DNA of 64,000 nucleotides from Novipirellula aureliae (lineage in GTDB: Bacteria > Planctomycetota > Planctomycetia > Pirellulales > Pirellulaceae): positions 372,001-436,000 of the forward strand of contig NZ_SJPY01000007.1 of NCBI RefSeq assembly GCF_007860185.1, in the 5' to 3' direction. The translations under genes and the position numbers were made by a program. Below are positions 1 through 7,751 of this stretch, one piece after another. The notes beneath the pieces are model-generated. The model saw only the letters and a program-made list of their open reading frames with translations, made no database searches and was not told where the DNA came from. The first letter of the stretch is position 1; every line of letters starts with the position of its first letter.

Positions 1-223
1 CGCGATGATTGGCGCGTCGAATCACTTTGAAGTGGCGATCGCAACGGCCACGATGTTGTACGGATTGTCATCGGGGGCGGCACTAGCGACTGTCGTCGGC
101 GTGTTGATCGAAGTGCCATTGATGCTGGGCTTGGTCAAGTTTTGTCTCAAAACGAAAGATTGGTTTCCAGCCGAGTCTTCAGACAATGGCGAGTTGCAAG
201 AACCTAGTTTGGTGTCCAACTAG
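1..223 (+). CDS. acr3: Arsenite efflux permease, ACR3 family (C-terminal part)
   Basis: Partial gene whose start lies before the window; only the last 73 residues are visible. ACR3 carriers export arsenite through the inner membrane using the proton motive force. The visible part has the family's final conserved segment ([14 protein letters not shown] followed by [15 protein letters not shown]), which forms the last two membrane helices, and then a short polar tail. It is followed on the same strand by arsD, arsA and arsC, which fixes its role as the export component of an arsenic operon. The family assignment rests on this one conserved block and on context, since the catalytic Cys region is outside the window. 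Confidence 0.88.
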   Translation, partial: AMIGASNHFEVAIATATMLYGLSSGAALATVVGVLIEVPLMLGLVKFCLKTKDWFPAESSDNGELQEPSLVSN

Positions 224-417
224 AATGGTGTCTAATGAATCACGTAGAACACGAAGATTGTTTTGGAAATATTTTCCCTAGACGCATCCGAGCAGGAGAG
301 CAACAGGGCAAGGTGTTTTCGTTGCGTATCGACGCGCCAGCAGGAATATGGCAAGGATCGCACTCCAAAACGCTGTCTCAGCGAATGATTAGTCCTCTTC
401 AAAACGGAGAACACGAA

Positions 418-792
418 ATGACCAAAGTTCAGATTTACGACAAAGCCATGTGCTGCTCGACCGGCGTTTGCGGGCCGCAAGTTGATCCCGTCTTGCCAAA
501 GTTTTCCGCTGATCTCGATTGGCTGAAAGCGCAAGGCCACGACGTTGTTCGTTTCAACCTGGCTCAAGACCCGACCGAGTTCGTCAAGAACGCGACCGTG
601 CAAAAAATGCTCGCTGACGAAGGCGTCGAGTGCCTGCCATTGGTAATCGTCGACGATCGTGTGGTCAGTCGCAGCGAGTACCCATCACGGGGAAATTTGG
701 CAATGTGGGCCGGCACTGCAGTCAAACCAAGAGCGACCCTGCCGATGGCGTCCGACTCGGGATGCTGTGGTGGCGACACGGGTTGCTGCTGA
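418..792 (+). CDS. arsD: Arsenite metallochaperone / repressor ArsD
   Basis: 124-residue ArsD. In characterised systems ArsD binds arsenite with three cysteines and hands it to the ArsA ATPase; it is also a weak repressor. Cys12, Cys13 and Cys18 (MCCSTGVC) are all present, and the C-terminus carries two further vicinal pairs, Cys116-117 and Cys123-124 (GCCGGDTGCC), as in the plasmid R773 protein. The reading frame is open further upstream to 235, but the ATG used here has a GGAG at 406-409 with 8-nt spacing and gives the usual family length. arsA follows after about 30 nt, so the two are probably co-transcribed. Confidence 0.93.
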   Translation: MTKVQIYDKAMCCSTGVCGPQVDPVLPKFSADLDWLKAQGHDVVRFNLAQDPTEFVKNATVQKMLADEGVECLPLVIVDDRVVSRSEYPSRGNLAMWAGTAVKPRATLPMASDSGCCGGDTGCC

Positions 793-823
793 TTCGATTT
801 GCTTGCACACCAGGAGACTTGCG

Positions 824-2599
824 ATGAAATTCTTAGAAACGCCGACGCGGAACTTGTTCTTCACCGGCAAAGGTGGAGTCGGCAAAACTTCGATGGCCTG
901 CGCGATTGCGGTTCAACTGGCTGATCGCGGTTTGCGAGTATTGCTCGTTTCGACCGATCCGGCATCGAACCTTGACGAAGTGCTCCGAACGCCGCTGGCG
1001 AGTCACCCGACGCCGATAGAATCGGTGCCAAACTTGTTGGCGATGAACCTTGATCCCGAGGCGGCGGCTAAAGAGTATCGCGAACGGATGGTCGGCCCCT
1101 ATCGTGGCGTCTTGCCTGACGCGGCGGTCGCAAGCATGGAAGAACAATTCTCAGGTTCTTGTACGCTAGAGATTGCCGCGTTCGATGAGTTCGCAAAATT
1201 GCTGGGCGACAAAGAAGCAACGTCGCAGTTCGATCACGTTGTTTTTGATACAGCCCCCACTGGTCACACGTTGCGTTTGTTGACGCTGCCGTCGGCTTGG
1301 TCGGGATACATCGAGAACAACACGACGGGTACGTCCTGTCTCGGGCCGCTTGCTGGCTTGCAGGCTCAGACATTGATCTACAAACAAACCGTCGATGCAT
1401 TGGCAGACGGCGACTGCACGACGTTGGTGCTGGTCACACGCCCCGAACCGTCGGCGTTTCGTGAAGCTGCCCGGACGAGTAGTGAGTTGCAAGAGCTGGG
1501 CGTTCACAATCAGCACTTGATCGTCAACGGCGTTTTCAAGAACCAGACGCCGACCGATGAAATTGCAACGGCGATGCAGCGTCGGGGTGACGAGGCAGTC
1601 GCGTCGATGCCCGAAACGATCGCGGGCCTCGATCGCACTTCGGTCCCTCTAGCGTCCGGCGGATTGATGGGCGTTGATTCGCTTCGTCGTGTCGGGCAAG
1701 CCGAGTTGAAAATTCAATCTCCCACACTTCCTACTCCCCATCTCCCAGACTATCCCAATGGCCTTGGCTCTTTGGTTGATGAGCTGTCTGCGGTTGGCCA
1801 TGGTGTGATCTTGGCGATGGGCAAGGGGGGTGTTGGCAAAACGACGGTCGCGGCTTCGGTTGCGGTGGCGTTAGCCGAACGTGGCTTTGACGTTCACCTT
1901 TCGACCACCGATCCGGCGGCTCATGTTTCCGCGACAATCGCAGCCGACGAACTGCCCGGTTTGTCCGTGGGGCGAATTGACCCGGCCAAAGAGACTGCCG
2001 ACTACACCGCCGAAGTAATGCAAACGGCGGGGAGAGATTTGGACGCGCCGGGGAAAGCCTTGCTCGAAGAGGATTTGCGTTCGCCATGCACCGAAGAAAT
2101 TGCGGTGTTCCGTGCGTTCGCCAAAGCGGTCTCGAAAGGCGAAAACGGGTTCGTCGTTCTTGACACGGCACCGACAGGACACACGATTTTGTTACTCGAC
2201 TCGGCCTTGGCATATCATCGCGAAGTGACTCGGCAAGCGAGCCAAATGCCCGAGTCGGTTGAACAGTTGTTGCCGCGATTGCGTGACCCCGATTTCACGC
2301 GAGTCTTGGTGGTGACGTTGCCCGAAGCGACTCCCGTTCACGAAGCCGCACGATTGCAACAAGACCTACGGCGAGCGGAGATTGAACCGTTCGCGTGGGT
2401 CATCAACCAAAGTCTCGTCCCGTTGGCAGTGACTGATCCGACACTGCGTCAGCGGCAACAACACGAGTTGCCGTTCATCGAAGAAGTCAAATCGACACAT
2501 GCAAGTCGCGTTGCGTTGGTTCCTTGGCAAAGCGAACCGCCAACCGGACTCGCAGGATTACGCCGCATCGTTGCGGCGGAGTCATCGCTTACTCAATAA
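824..2599 (+). CDS. arsA: Arsenite-stimulated ATPase ArsA
   Basis: 591-residue tandem ATPase that takes arsenite from ArsD and energises efflux. Two deviant Walker A loops (GKGGVGKT) lie at residues 15-22 and 333-340, and each half has the signature DTAPTGHT. The three metalloid ligands known in the R773 enzyme are at identical positions: Cys113, Cys172 and Cys422. The frame stays open upstream to 659 through arsD, but AGGAG at 812-816 and the N-terminus of homologues support this ATG. ArsA is classically paired with ArsB; here it accompanies an ACR3-type carrier, a combination known in other bacteria. A linker of about 25 residues rich in Pro (around residue 305) joins the halves. Confidence 0.95.
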   Translation: MKFLETPTRNLFFTGKGGVGKTSMACAIAVQLADRGLRVLLVSTDPASNLDEVLRTPLASHPTPIESVPNLLAMNLDPEAAAKEYRERMVGPYRGVLPDAAVASMEEQFSGSCTLEIAAFDEFAKLLGDKEATSQFDHVVFDTAPTGHTLRLLTLPSAWSGYIENNTTGTSCLGPLAGLQAQTLIYKQTVDALADGDCTTLVLVTRPEPSAFREAARTSSELQELGVHNQHLIVNGVFKNQTPTDEIATAMQRRGDEAVASMPETIAGLDRTSVPLASGGLMGVDSLRRVGQAELKIQSPTLPTPHLPDYPNGLGSLVDELSAVGHGVILAMGKGGVGKTTVAASVAVALAERGFDVHLSTTDPAAHVSATIAADELPGLSVGRIDPAKETADYTAEVMQTAGRDLDAPGKALLEEDLRSPCTEEIAVFRAFAKAVSKGENGFVVLDTAPTGHTILLLDSALAYHREVTRQASQMPESVEQLLPRLRDPDFTRVLVVTLPEATPVHEAARLQQDLRRAEIEPFAWVINQSLVPLAVTDPTLRQRQQHELPFIEEVKSTHASRVALVPWQSEPPTGLAGLRRIVAAESSLTQ

Positions 2600-2630
2600 C
2601 GAACATCGATTTGCCCAAGGACCAAAACAA

Positions 2631-3059
2631 ATGACGAAAAAGAATGTTCTGTTTCTCTGCATCGGAAATTCATGCCGTAGCCAAATGGCCGAAGGATGGG
2701 CGAGACACTTTCACGGCGATACCATCGAAGCGTACTCAGCGGGCATCGAGGCTCACGGAATGAATCCTAATGCGATGCAGGTGATGAAGGAGGCCGGCGT
2801 GGACATCTCGAACCAGTCGTCGAAACTGGCGAGTTCGCTCACGGACGTCCCACTCGATCTGGTCATCACCGTGTGCGGTCACGCAGATGAGAACTGTCCG
2901 GCCTTTCTTACGAAAGCCAAGCTCGTCCACGTCGGCTTCGACGATCCGCCCAAACTCGCCAAGGAAGCCGCCAGCGAGGAAGAAGCACTCGATTGCTATC
3001 GCCGCGTACGCGACGAGGTTCGTTTGTTCGTTGAGAAAGAACTGCCGAAGTTGCTGTAG
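2631..3059 (+). CDS. arsC: Arsenate reductase, thioredoxin-coupled (LMW-PTPase type)
   Basis: 142-residue low-molecular-weight phosphatase fold enzyme that reduces arsenate to arsenite, the substrate of the pump encoded upstream. The P-loop CIGNSCRS supplies Cys10, Cys15 and Arg16, and Cys82 and Cys89 (VCGHADENC) provide the disulfide relay. These four Cys positions equal those of staphylococcal pI258 ArsC, which points to thioredoxin rather than glutaredoxin as electron donor. The frame is open upstream into arsA, but this ATG gives the normal N-terminus and starts 31 nt after arsA. It is the last gene of the operon. Confidence 0.95.
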   Translation: MTKKNVLFLCIGNSCRSQMAEGWARHFHGDTIEAYSAGIEAHGMNPNAMQVMKEAGVDISNQSSKLASSLTDVPLDLVITVCGHADENCPAFLTKAKLVHVGFDDPPKLAKEAASEEEALDCYRRVRDEVRLFVEKELPKLL

Positions 3060-3170
3060 TGATGCTGCTTGCGATCGAGCAGGATTCAGCCCTTTGGATT
3101 CGTTGACGGCACACCACGAAGAAACGCCCGCGGCAGATTGCTCCACCGCTGGCGTTTTGCGTTTAATGAA

Positions 3171-3245
3171 CTAGGCGACGACTTTCGTGACGACACCCGA
3201 ACCGACGGTTTTGCCGCCTTCTCGGATGGCGAAGTGGTCGCCATC
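3171..3245 (-). pseudogene. Remnant of EF-Tu (tuf) 3' end
   Basis: Read on the minus strand this stretch ends [17 protein letters not shown] followed by VVTKVVA and a TAG stop, which is the highly conserved C-terminal strand of elongation factor Tu. Upstream in the same frame only about ten further residues look plausible (VLFLEIS), and they no longer match domain 3. No start codon or earlier tuf sequence is present. It is therefore a truncated fragment lying convergent to arsC, probably left by a recombination at a tuf locus. Confidence 0.75.
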
Positions 3246-3457
3246 GCTGATCTCCAGGAACAACACCTTCGGAAGACTTGACCGAGTATTAGAAACGGTG
3301 CTTCATAGGTCGATTTGAGTGAGTGAGCCTTTGATATGTGCTCCGATTCGGCAATTTGCAACGCCATTTTCAAGATCAGCGCAGAACGATAGCCAGCTAA
3401 GGTTCGAGATGCTTCGTTTTTAGGTCCACAGGCTAGGCCGCGGAGCTGGGCGATAGG
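3246..3457. other. Non-coding spacer
   Basis: Between the tuf remnant and the left repeat array no reading frame has protein-like composition and I see no RNA gene or clear terminator. Confidence 0.5.
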
Positions 3458-3656
3458 TTCAGTTAGGGACTAGGTTCAGTTAGGGACAGAGCATTTCAGT
3501 TAGGGACAGAGCATGATTCTGGCGGAGAGTCAGTTAGGGACAGAGCATTTCAGTTAGGGACAGAGCATGATTCTGGCGGATTTGCCTTTTCCCTAACCGA
3601 GGTTCAGTTAGGGACAGAGCATGATTCTGGCGGATTTGCCTTTTCCCTAACCGAGG
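3458..3656 (+). repeat. Left-end array of the transposase element (nested truncated copies)
   Basis: Six copies start with the same tip, TTCAGTTAGGGACAGAGCAT or a shortened form, at about 3458, 3475, 3495, 3530, 3549 and 3603. Each breaks off at a different inner point: after GGGAC, after GCAT, after GGCGGA, after GCAT, and twice after CCGAGG; the last continues into the transposase leader. The long form can fold: GTTAGGGA near the tip pairs with TCCCTAAC about 28 nt inward. The tip is the inverse of the tip repeated at the right end (ATGCTCTGTCCCT). Confidence 0.85.
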
Positions 3657-3706
3657 TATACGATTCCTGGTGATTCTGCTGATGCTTTTCTCTCGGGAGG
3701 TGTGTG

Positions 3707-4753
3707 ATGGTTCGGTTGGCACGTAGCGAAGTGTTTGATCCGCATGAGGTCGTTATCGCCCATCTGTACAATCGGACCTGCCGACGCTGTTTCCTGATGG
3801 GAAATGACCAAGTGTCCGGCAAAAACTTCGACCACCGGAAAATCTGGATCGAAAAGTATCTGCAACAGTTTGCAGAATTTTTCTCTTTAGATTTGCTAGC
3901 TTTTTCCATACTAGACAACCACCTCCACTTGATCCTAAGATCGCGGCCCGATCTGGTGGCGACCTGGAGCGATAAAGAGGTGGCTCGGCGCTGGTTGATG
4001 CTCTGTCCACACCGCCGCAAATCCGACGGGTCGCCTTTGCCCCCAAGCGAGACAGAACTCAAATCGATCGCTGGTTGTCCAATCAAATGCCAAGAAATCC
4101 GCGAGCGGCTGAGCAGTTTCAGTTGGTGGATGCGGCTGTTGTGCCAACGCGTTGCGATGCGAGCGAATCGCGAGGAACAGGAGTCGGGCCGGTTCTTCCA
4201 AGATCGCTACCGTGCAACTCGATTGACGGACGAAGCATCCCTGCTGGCCTGTGCCGCTTACGTGGATTTGAACCTGATTCGTGCCGCGATGGCGGAAACG
4301 CTGGAGCAGAGCGATCATACGTCGGTGCAAAAACGAATCGAGGCGATGAAAAGTGAGTCACCAAGCGAAAACAAGCCGGATGCTTTCTTGGCACCTCTGT
4401 CGATCGATGAGCAGCTTGATCCCGTAGGTCCCTGTGCTAGCGACAGCGGCAAGCGTTGTAGTGATAAAGGCTTCTTACCGATTTCGCTCGTGGATTACTT
4501 GAAGCTACTCGATTGGACGGCTCGGCAGGTGGCGCCGGGCAAACGCGGAGTGACGCCTTCGGCCGCACCACCGATTTTGGTTCGGTTGGGACTCGAGCAA
4601 GCGACTTGGTGCGAACTGGTGAAGGACTTTGGGAAATTGTTCTGCAGCATTGCTGGACGCCCCGAGAGTGTCGATTCGATGCGTTGTCACCGCACGCACC
4701 GCCGCTACCATCTCCGCCGCCGCGCCCGCGAGCTATTGACGCTCCCGGACTGA
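3707..4753 (+). CDS. HUH (Y1) transposase, REP-associated / IS200-like family
   Basis: 348-residue transposase. The HUH pair His72-His74 (DNHLHLIL) that holds the catalytic metal is present, and the segment RFFQDRYRATRL followed by AAYVDLNLIRAAM matches the Y-xx-LN-x-xRA block of REP-associated tyrosine transposases. Such enzymes nick and join single strands at hairpin-bearing ends. ATG was preferred over an adjacent in-frame GTG because GGGAGG at 3695-3700 lies 6 nt upstream. The N-terminal half (1-210) holds the catalytic domain; the C-terminal ~130 residues are a basic extension I do not recognise. Arrays of its own ends flank it on both sides, so it is probably a recently active element. 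Confidence 0.85.
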   Translation: MVRLARSEVFDPHEVVIAHLYNRTCRRCFLMGNDQVSGKNFDHRKIWIEKYLQQFAEFFSLDLLAFSILDNHLHLILRSRPDLVATWSDKEVARRWLMLCPHRRKSDGSPLPPSETELKSIAGCPIKCQEIRERLSSFSWWMRLLCQRVAMRANREEQESGRFFQDRYRATRLTDEASLLACAAYVDLNLIRAAMAETLEQSDHTSVQKRIEAMKSESPSENKPDAFLAPLSIDEQLDPVGPCASDSGKRCSDKGFLPISLVDYLKLLDWTARQVAPGKRGVTPSAAPPILVRLGLEQATWCELVKDFGKLFCSIAGRPESVDSMRCHRTHRRYHLRRRARELLTLPD

Positions 4754-4782
4754 GTGCCCCTTCTTCGATTTCCCTCCTTTTC

Positions 4783-5670
4783 GTGACGCTCTTTGAGCTG
4801 CCCCCAGGATGAAGGTACGCACCCAATACGGCCATTCCGAGGAAAAAAGCCTATCTCACTGGCTTACACACACGCTATTTGACGATCCGGTGCAATAGCA
4901 AAGCAAAAATCCTGACATAGTCTGCTCGGGGTGTTACTGCGTCACCTGACATGATGCTCTGTCCCTATGATTTGCTGTGACGCTCTTTGAGCTGCCCCCA
5001 GGATGAAGGCACGCACCCAATACGGCCATTCCGAGGGAAAAAGCCTATCTCACTGGCTTGCACACACGCTGTTTGACGATCAGGTGCAATAGCAAAGCAA
5101 AAATTACGATATAGTCTGCTCGGGGTGTTACTGCGTCACCTGACATGATGCTCTGTCCCTATGATTTCCTCTCACTGGCTTACACACACGCTATTTGACG
5201 ATCCGGTGCAATAGCAAAGCAAAAATCCCGACATAGTCTGCTCGGGGTGTTACTGCGTCACCTGACATGATGTCTGTCCCTTAGATTCTGTGCTCGGGGT
5301 GTTACTGCGTCACCTGACATGATGCTCTGTCCCTTAGATTCTGCGTCACCTGACATGATGCTCTGTCCCTATGCTCTGTCATACGGCCATTCCGAGGAAA
5401 AAGCCTATCTCACTGGCTTGCACACACGCTATTTGACGATCTGGTGCAATAGCAAAGCAAAAATCCCGACATAGTCTGCTCGGGGTGTTACTGCGTCACC
5501 TGACATGATGCTCTGTCCCTTAGATTCTGGTCTGCTCGGGGTGTTACTGCGTCACCTGACATGATGCTCTGTCCCTTAGATTCTGACTGCGTCACCTGAC
5601 ATGATGCTCTGTCCCTTATGCGTCACCTGACATGATGCTCTGTCCCTTAGATTTGCTCCTTAGATTTGCT
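4783..5670 (+). repeat. Right-end array of the transposase element (nested 5'-truncated copies)
   Basis: About eleven copies share one right terminus, GACATGATGCTCTGTCCCT followed by ATGATT or TAGATT, but begin at different inner points. Copies at 4783-4966 and 4977-5160 are 184 nt long; the rest start at about 5170, 5291, 5341, 5371 (10 nt only), 5381, 5531, 5586, 5619 and 5658. Copy one begins 30 nt after the transposase stop, so it is the true right end. Small differences between copies (GATCCGG, GATCAGG, GATCTGG) show they are not all of the same age. No gene lies here. Confidence 0.88.
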
Positions 5671-5685
5671 GTACAGAATCGATTA

Positions 5686-6198
5686 ATGACTCCCCGCAAA
5701 GCTTCCTCTACCTATCGGATCCGCCACTATCGACCTGCCGATGCCGTGCCGCTGGCGGAACTCTTTTGTGATTGTGTTCACCGAGTCAACTGGCGTGACT
5801 ACTCCACTGAACAGCTTCAGGCTTGGGCGCCGGCGGAAATAGATCTGGATGCATGGCAAAAAAGATTCAACGATCGAATCGCCATCGTTGTGGAGTCGGG
5901 CACGGAGATCGCCGGTTTTGCGGACATGACGCTGGCCGGGCATCTGGACCGACTCTTCGTATCCGCTGATCACCAGCGACGAGGCGTCGGCAAGACGCTT
6001 GTCGATGAACTGAAGCTTCGAGCGAGTAATCTGGGGATCGCAGAAATCACGACCGAGGCCAGCATCACGGCAAAACCTTTCTTCGCCGCTCAAGGTTTTA
6101 CGGTTGTTCGCGAACAAAGTGTTTTGTGTCGGGGGCAATATCTGACAAATTACCGTATGCGATCCCAGGTTGAAATCAAAATCAATTCCCCGTTGTGA
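5686..6198 (+). CDS. GNAT-family N-acetyltransferase
   Basis: 170-residue single-domain GNAT. The acetyl-CoA pyrophosphate loop is RRGVGK with the preceding strand LDRLFVSADHQ and following helix TLVDELKLRA; the C-terminal strand pair ends PFFAAQGFTVV. The overall pattern resembles the YafP-like group, but the substrate cannot be read from sequence. The frame is open to 5632, yet those extra codons lie inside the repeat array, so the ATG just outside it is the native start. The array ends only 15 nt upstream, so the original promoter may have been displaced. Confidence 0.8.
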   Translation: MTPRKASSTYRIRHYRPADAVPLAELFCDCVHRVNWRDYSTEQLQAWAPAEIDLDAWQKRFNDRIAIVVESGTEIAGFADMTLAGHLDRLFVSADHQRRGVGKTLVDELKLRASNLGIAEITTEASITAKPFFAAQGFTVVREQSVLCRGQYLTNYRMRSQVEIKINSPL

Positions 6199-6303
6199 TG
6201 AAAATACCTTAACAGCTTTGTGGGGTGTGCGAAATTGTTTGCCATTAAATAGCGACAAACGTTTCCGGTGTTATTAACCCTCCGTCCCTAAGCCATTCAG
6301 ATC

Positions 6304-6648
6304 ATGTCAGAATCAGAGATGCGTGAAGTCTATCGGGCTGCTGATGACAATGAGGCGTATTTGTTATGCAGCGAACTACAAAATGAAGGCATCGAGGCAC
6401 GTGTTGTTGGGAACCCTATCCGTGGCATCCTCAACCACCTCGACATCGGAGCGACCGCACCGAGGATTCTGGTTCCCCCAGACCGCTATGAGGAAGCCCG
6501 CAAAATTGTAGTCGCCCATGAGTCAAGGCAAAAATTGAATTTAGACTCAGCGGAACAATGGGAAGGTGTTCACGGTGGCGAGCTTAATGAACCAACCTTT
6601 GACATTTGTTGGCAGTGCCAAACCGAACATGCTTCTCCAGCCGAATGA
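6304..6648 (+). CDS. DUF2007 domain protein
   Basis: 114-residue small soluble protein. The N-terminal 70 residues match DUF2007 (putative signal transducing protein): VYRAADDNEAYLLCSELQ, then GIEARVVG and the closing PDRYEEARKIV helix. A C-terminal extension ends with a CWQC pair, which in relatives belongs to a zinc-ribbon-like tail, although only two cysteines are visible here. The function is unknown. It stands alone, 105 nt after the acetyltransferase. Confidence 0.75.
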   Translation: MSESEMREVYRAADDNEAYLLCSELQNEGIEARVVGNPIRGILNHLDIGATAPRILVPPDRYEEARKIVVAHESRQKLNLDSAEQWEGVHGGELNEPTFDICWQCQTEHASPAE

Positions 6649-6664
6649 TCGTTATTCATCGTGT

Positions 6665-6823
6665 TTAATCCTGGCTCGGAATCATTATGTCGGCGAGTGT
6701 AGCGATTGCCAGAATCGCCGTGAGCCATCGTCCGCCGATGAAGAGAAACCAACGAACCCAGATTCGATTGTCACCCAGTTGGTCATGATAGTGCTCGATC
6801 AAAGATCCGCTATAGTGGTTCAT
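6665..6823 (-). CDS. Possible small membrane protein
   Basis: Possible 52-residue protein with a polar N-terminus and one hydrophobic stretch (FLFIGGRWLTAILAIATLA). The charge distribution is compatible with a one-pass membrane peptide, but there is no recognisable family and no strong ribosome binding site. It lies between DUF2007 and the NPYRPP gene on the opposite strand and could be chance. Confidence 0.25.
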   Translation of the reverse strand: MNHYSGSLIEHYHDQLGDNRIWVRWFLFIGGRWLTAILAIATLADIMIPSQD

Positions 6824-6868
6824 GGAAACAGCAGTACAGCAGCGATCCGCCATTTCTAAACAGGAAGC

Positions 6869-7225
6869 ATGAGGATGACCGACAACGCAAATCCTTACCG
6901 ACCTCCGAATGAAATAGAACCGCACCAGAGTTGGTGGTCGAAGTTGCGTGGTCGGTTCAGCTCGAAGGGGCCTATTGTCATATCGAGACCGGCTCCAAAC
7001 TTCGCTGGTGGCGAGGCGATCATCTGTGAAGGAATCGCGTTCTTCGTCAATCTGGAAGAACCGTCCCGGTTATACGCTGCGTCCCCGTCCACGGACACCA
7101 GCGACCAACGGATGGACTTTATTCTAGCGGAGGCCATTGGGCAATGCGGTGTTGCCAAAGTATCCGATCAACAGCGCGACTGCATTGGAGCTAGGCCGGA
7201 ATGGCATGTACTGGAGGAATTCTAA
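6869..7225 (+). CDS. Small planctomycete protein with NPYRPP N-terminus, 3' end overrun by a repeat
   Basis: 118 residues beginning MRMTDNANPYRPP, the N-terminal signature seen on many small planctomycete proteins of unknown role. A second ATG at 6875 has better spacing from AGGAAG at 6862-6867 and may be the true start. The middle has a short hydrophobic patch (AIICEGIAFFVNL) and no known domain. From 7188 to the stop the coding sequence lies inside the ~295-bp repeated element, so the last 11 to 12 residues and the stop codon come from that element. The gene may therefore be truncated. Confidence 0.5.
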   Translation: MRMTDNANPYRPPNEIEPHQSWWSKLRGRFSSKGPIVISRPAPNFAGGEAIICEGIAFFVNLEEPSRLYAASPSTDTSDQRMDFILAEAIGQCGVAKVSDQQRDCIGARPEWHVLEEF

Positions 7226-7482
7226 AACGTGAAACATTCTTCCGCCGAGCTTGTCTCGGCGGAGGAAACAAGTGGCGGCCACAAACCGCACGCCGCCCGA
7301 AAGAAATTCGCCCCACCCCCACGAATCGCCTCCGGCGATTCGTGGGGGTGAGGCGAGCGTGGGATTTTGCGTTCATGGTAGCTGCCATCTGTTGCTCTGC
7401 CCGGACAAGCCGGACGGAAGCAGGCCCCCCTGTGAAACTCACTCCGTTTTTCTTAAGTCCACGCCATTCGAGCTAGGCCGGA
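7188..7482 (+). mobile_element. ~295-bp hairpin element with terminal inverted repeats, copy 1 (MITE-like)
   Basis: It is about 90 percent alike to 30378-30674. Ends carry inverted repeats: GAATGGCATGTACT at 7199-7212 (two changes) against AGTCCACGCCATTC at 7456-7469. GAGCTAGGCCGGA occurs directly repeated at both borders. Inside, 7309-7330 pairs with 7334-7355 in a near-perfect 22-bp stem with loop TCC. No transposase frame is present. It is either a non-autonomous element or a structured-RNA gene. Confidence 0.75.
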
Positions 7483-7751
7483 GGCCGAAACATCCGCTGC
7501 CGGTGGAAATGGATGGGTCAGCCCGCGGAGAGGTGAAACCACCGACCAACCCTTCTCGCTTCTATCGGAACGCATGTAAATTGCATCGACCGGCCAGGTC
7601 GTAGCGGAACGAGCGGCTGCGACTACGAACCAAACAGCAAATCCACTACGGGTTGGTCTCTTGGGGGAGAGGTGTTTTGTGCGTAAGATATTGACAGTGG
7701 GATGTTCTCCTTCTCCATTCAGGATTCGTTTGCTGTCCACCTGAATCCGCT
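7483..7751. other. Non-coding spacer
   Basis: No convincing gene. It includes ATCCACTACG at 7641-7650, reminiscent of the dispersed GTAGTGGAT hairpin family, and presumably the promoter of the downstream pair. Confidence 0.4.

Noticed and set aside
659-823. Upstream extension of arsA
   Set aside because: It runs through arsD in another frame; the ATG at 824 has a good ribosome binding site and matches the family N-terminus.
4783-5670. CRISPR-like array
   Set aside because: Repeats abut or overlap, differ in length and have no unique spacers of constant size; no cas genes nearby.
7251-7604. 117-residue open frame over the hairpin element
   Set aside because: It is read through the repeat stem and shows Arg/Pro-rich non-protein-like composition; the frame is broken in the second copy.
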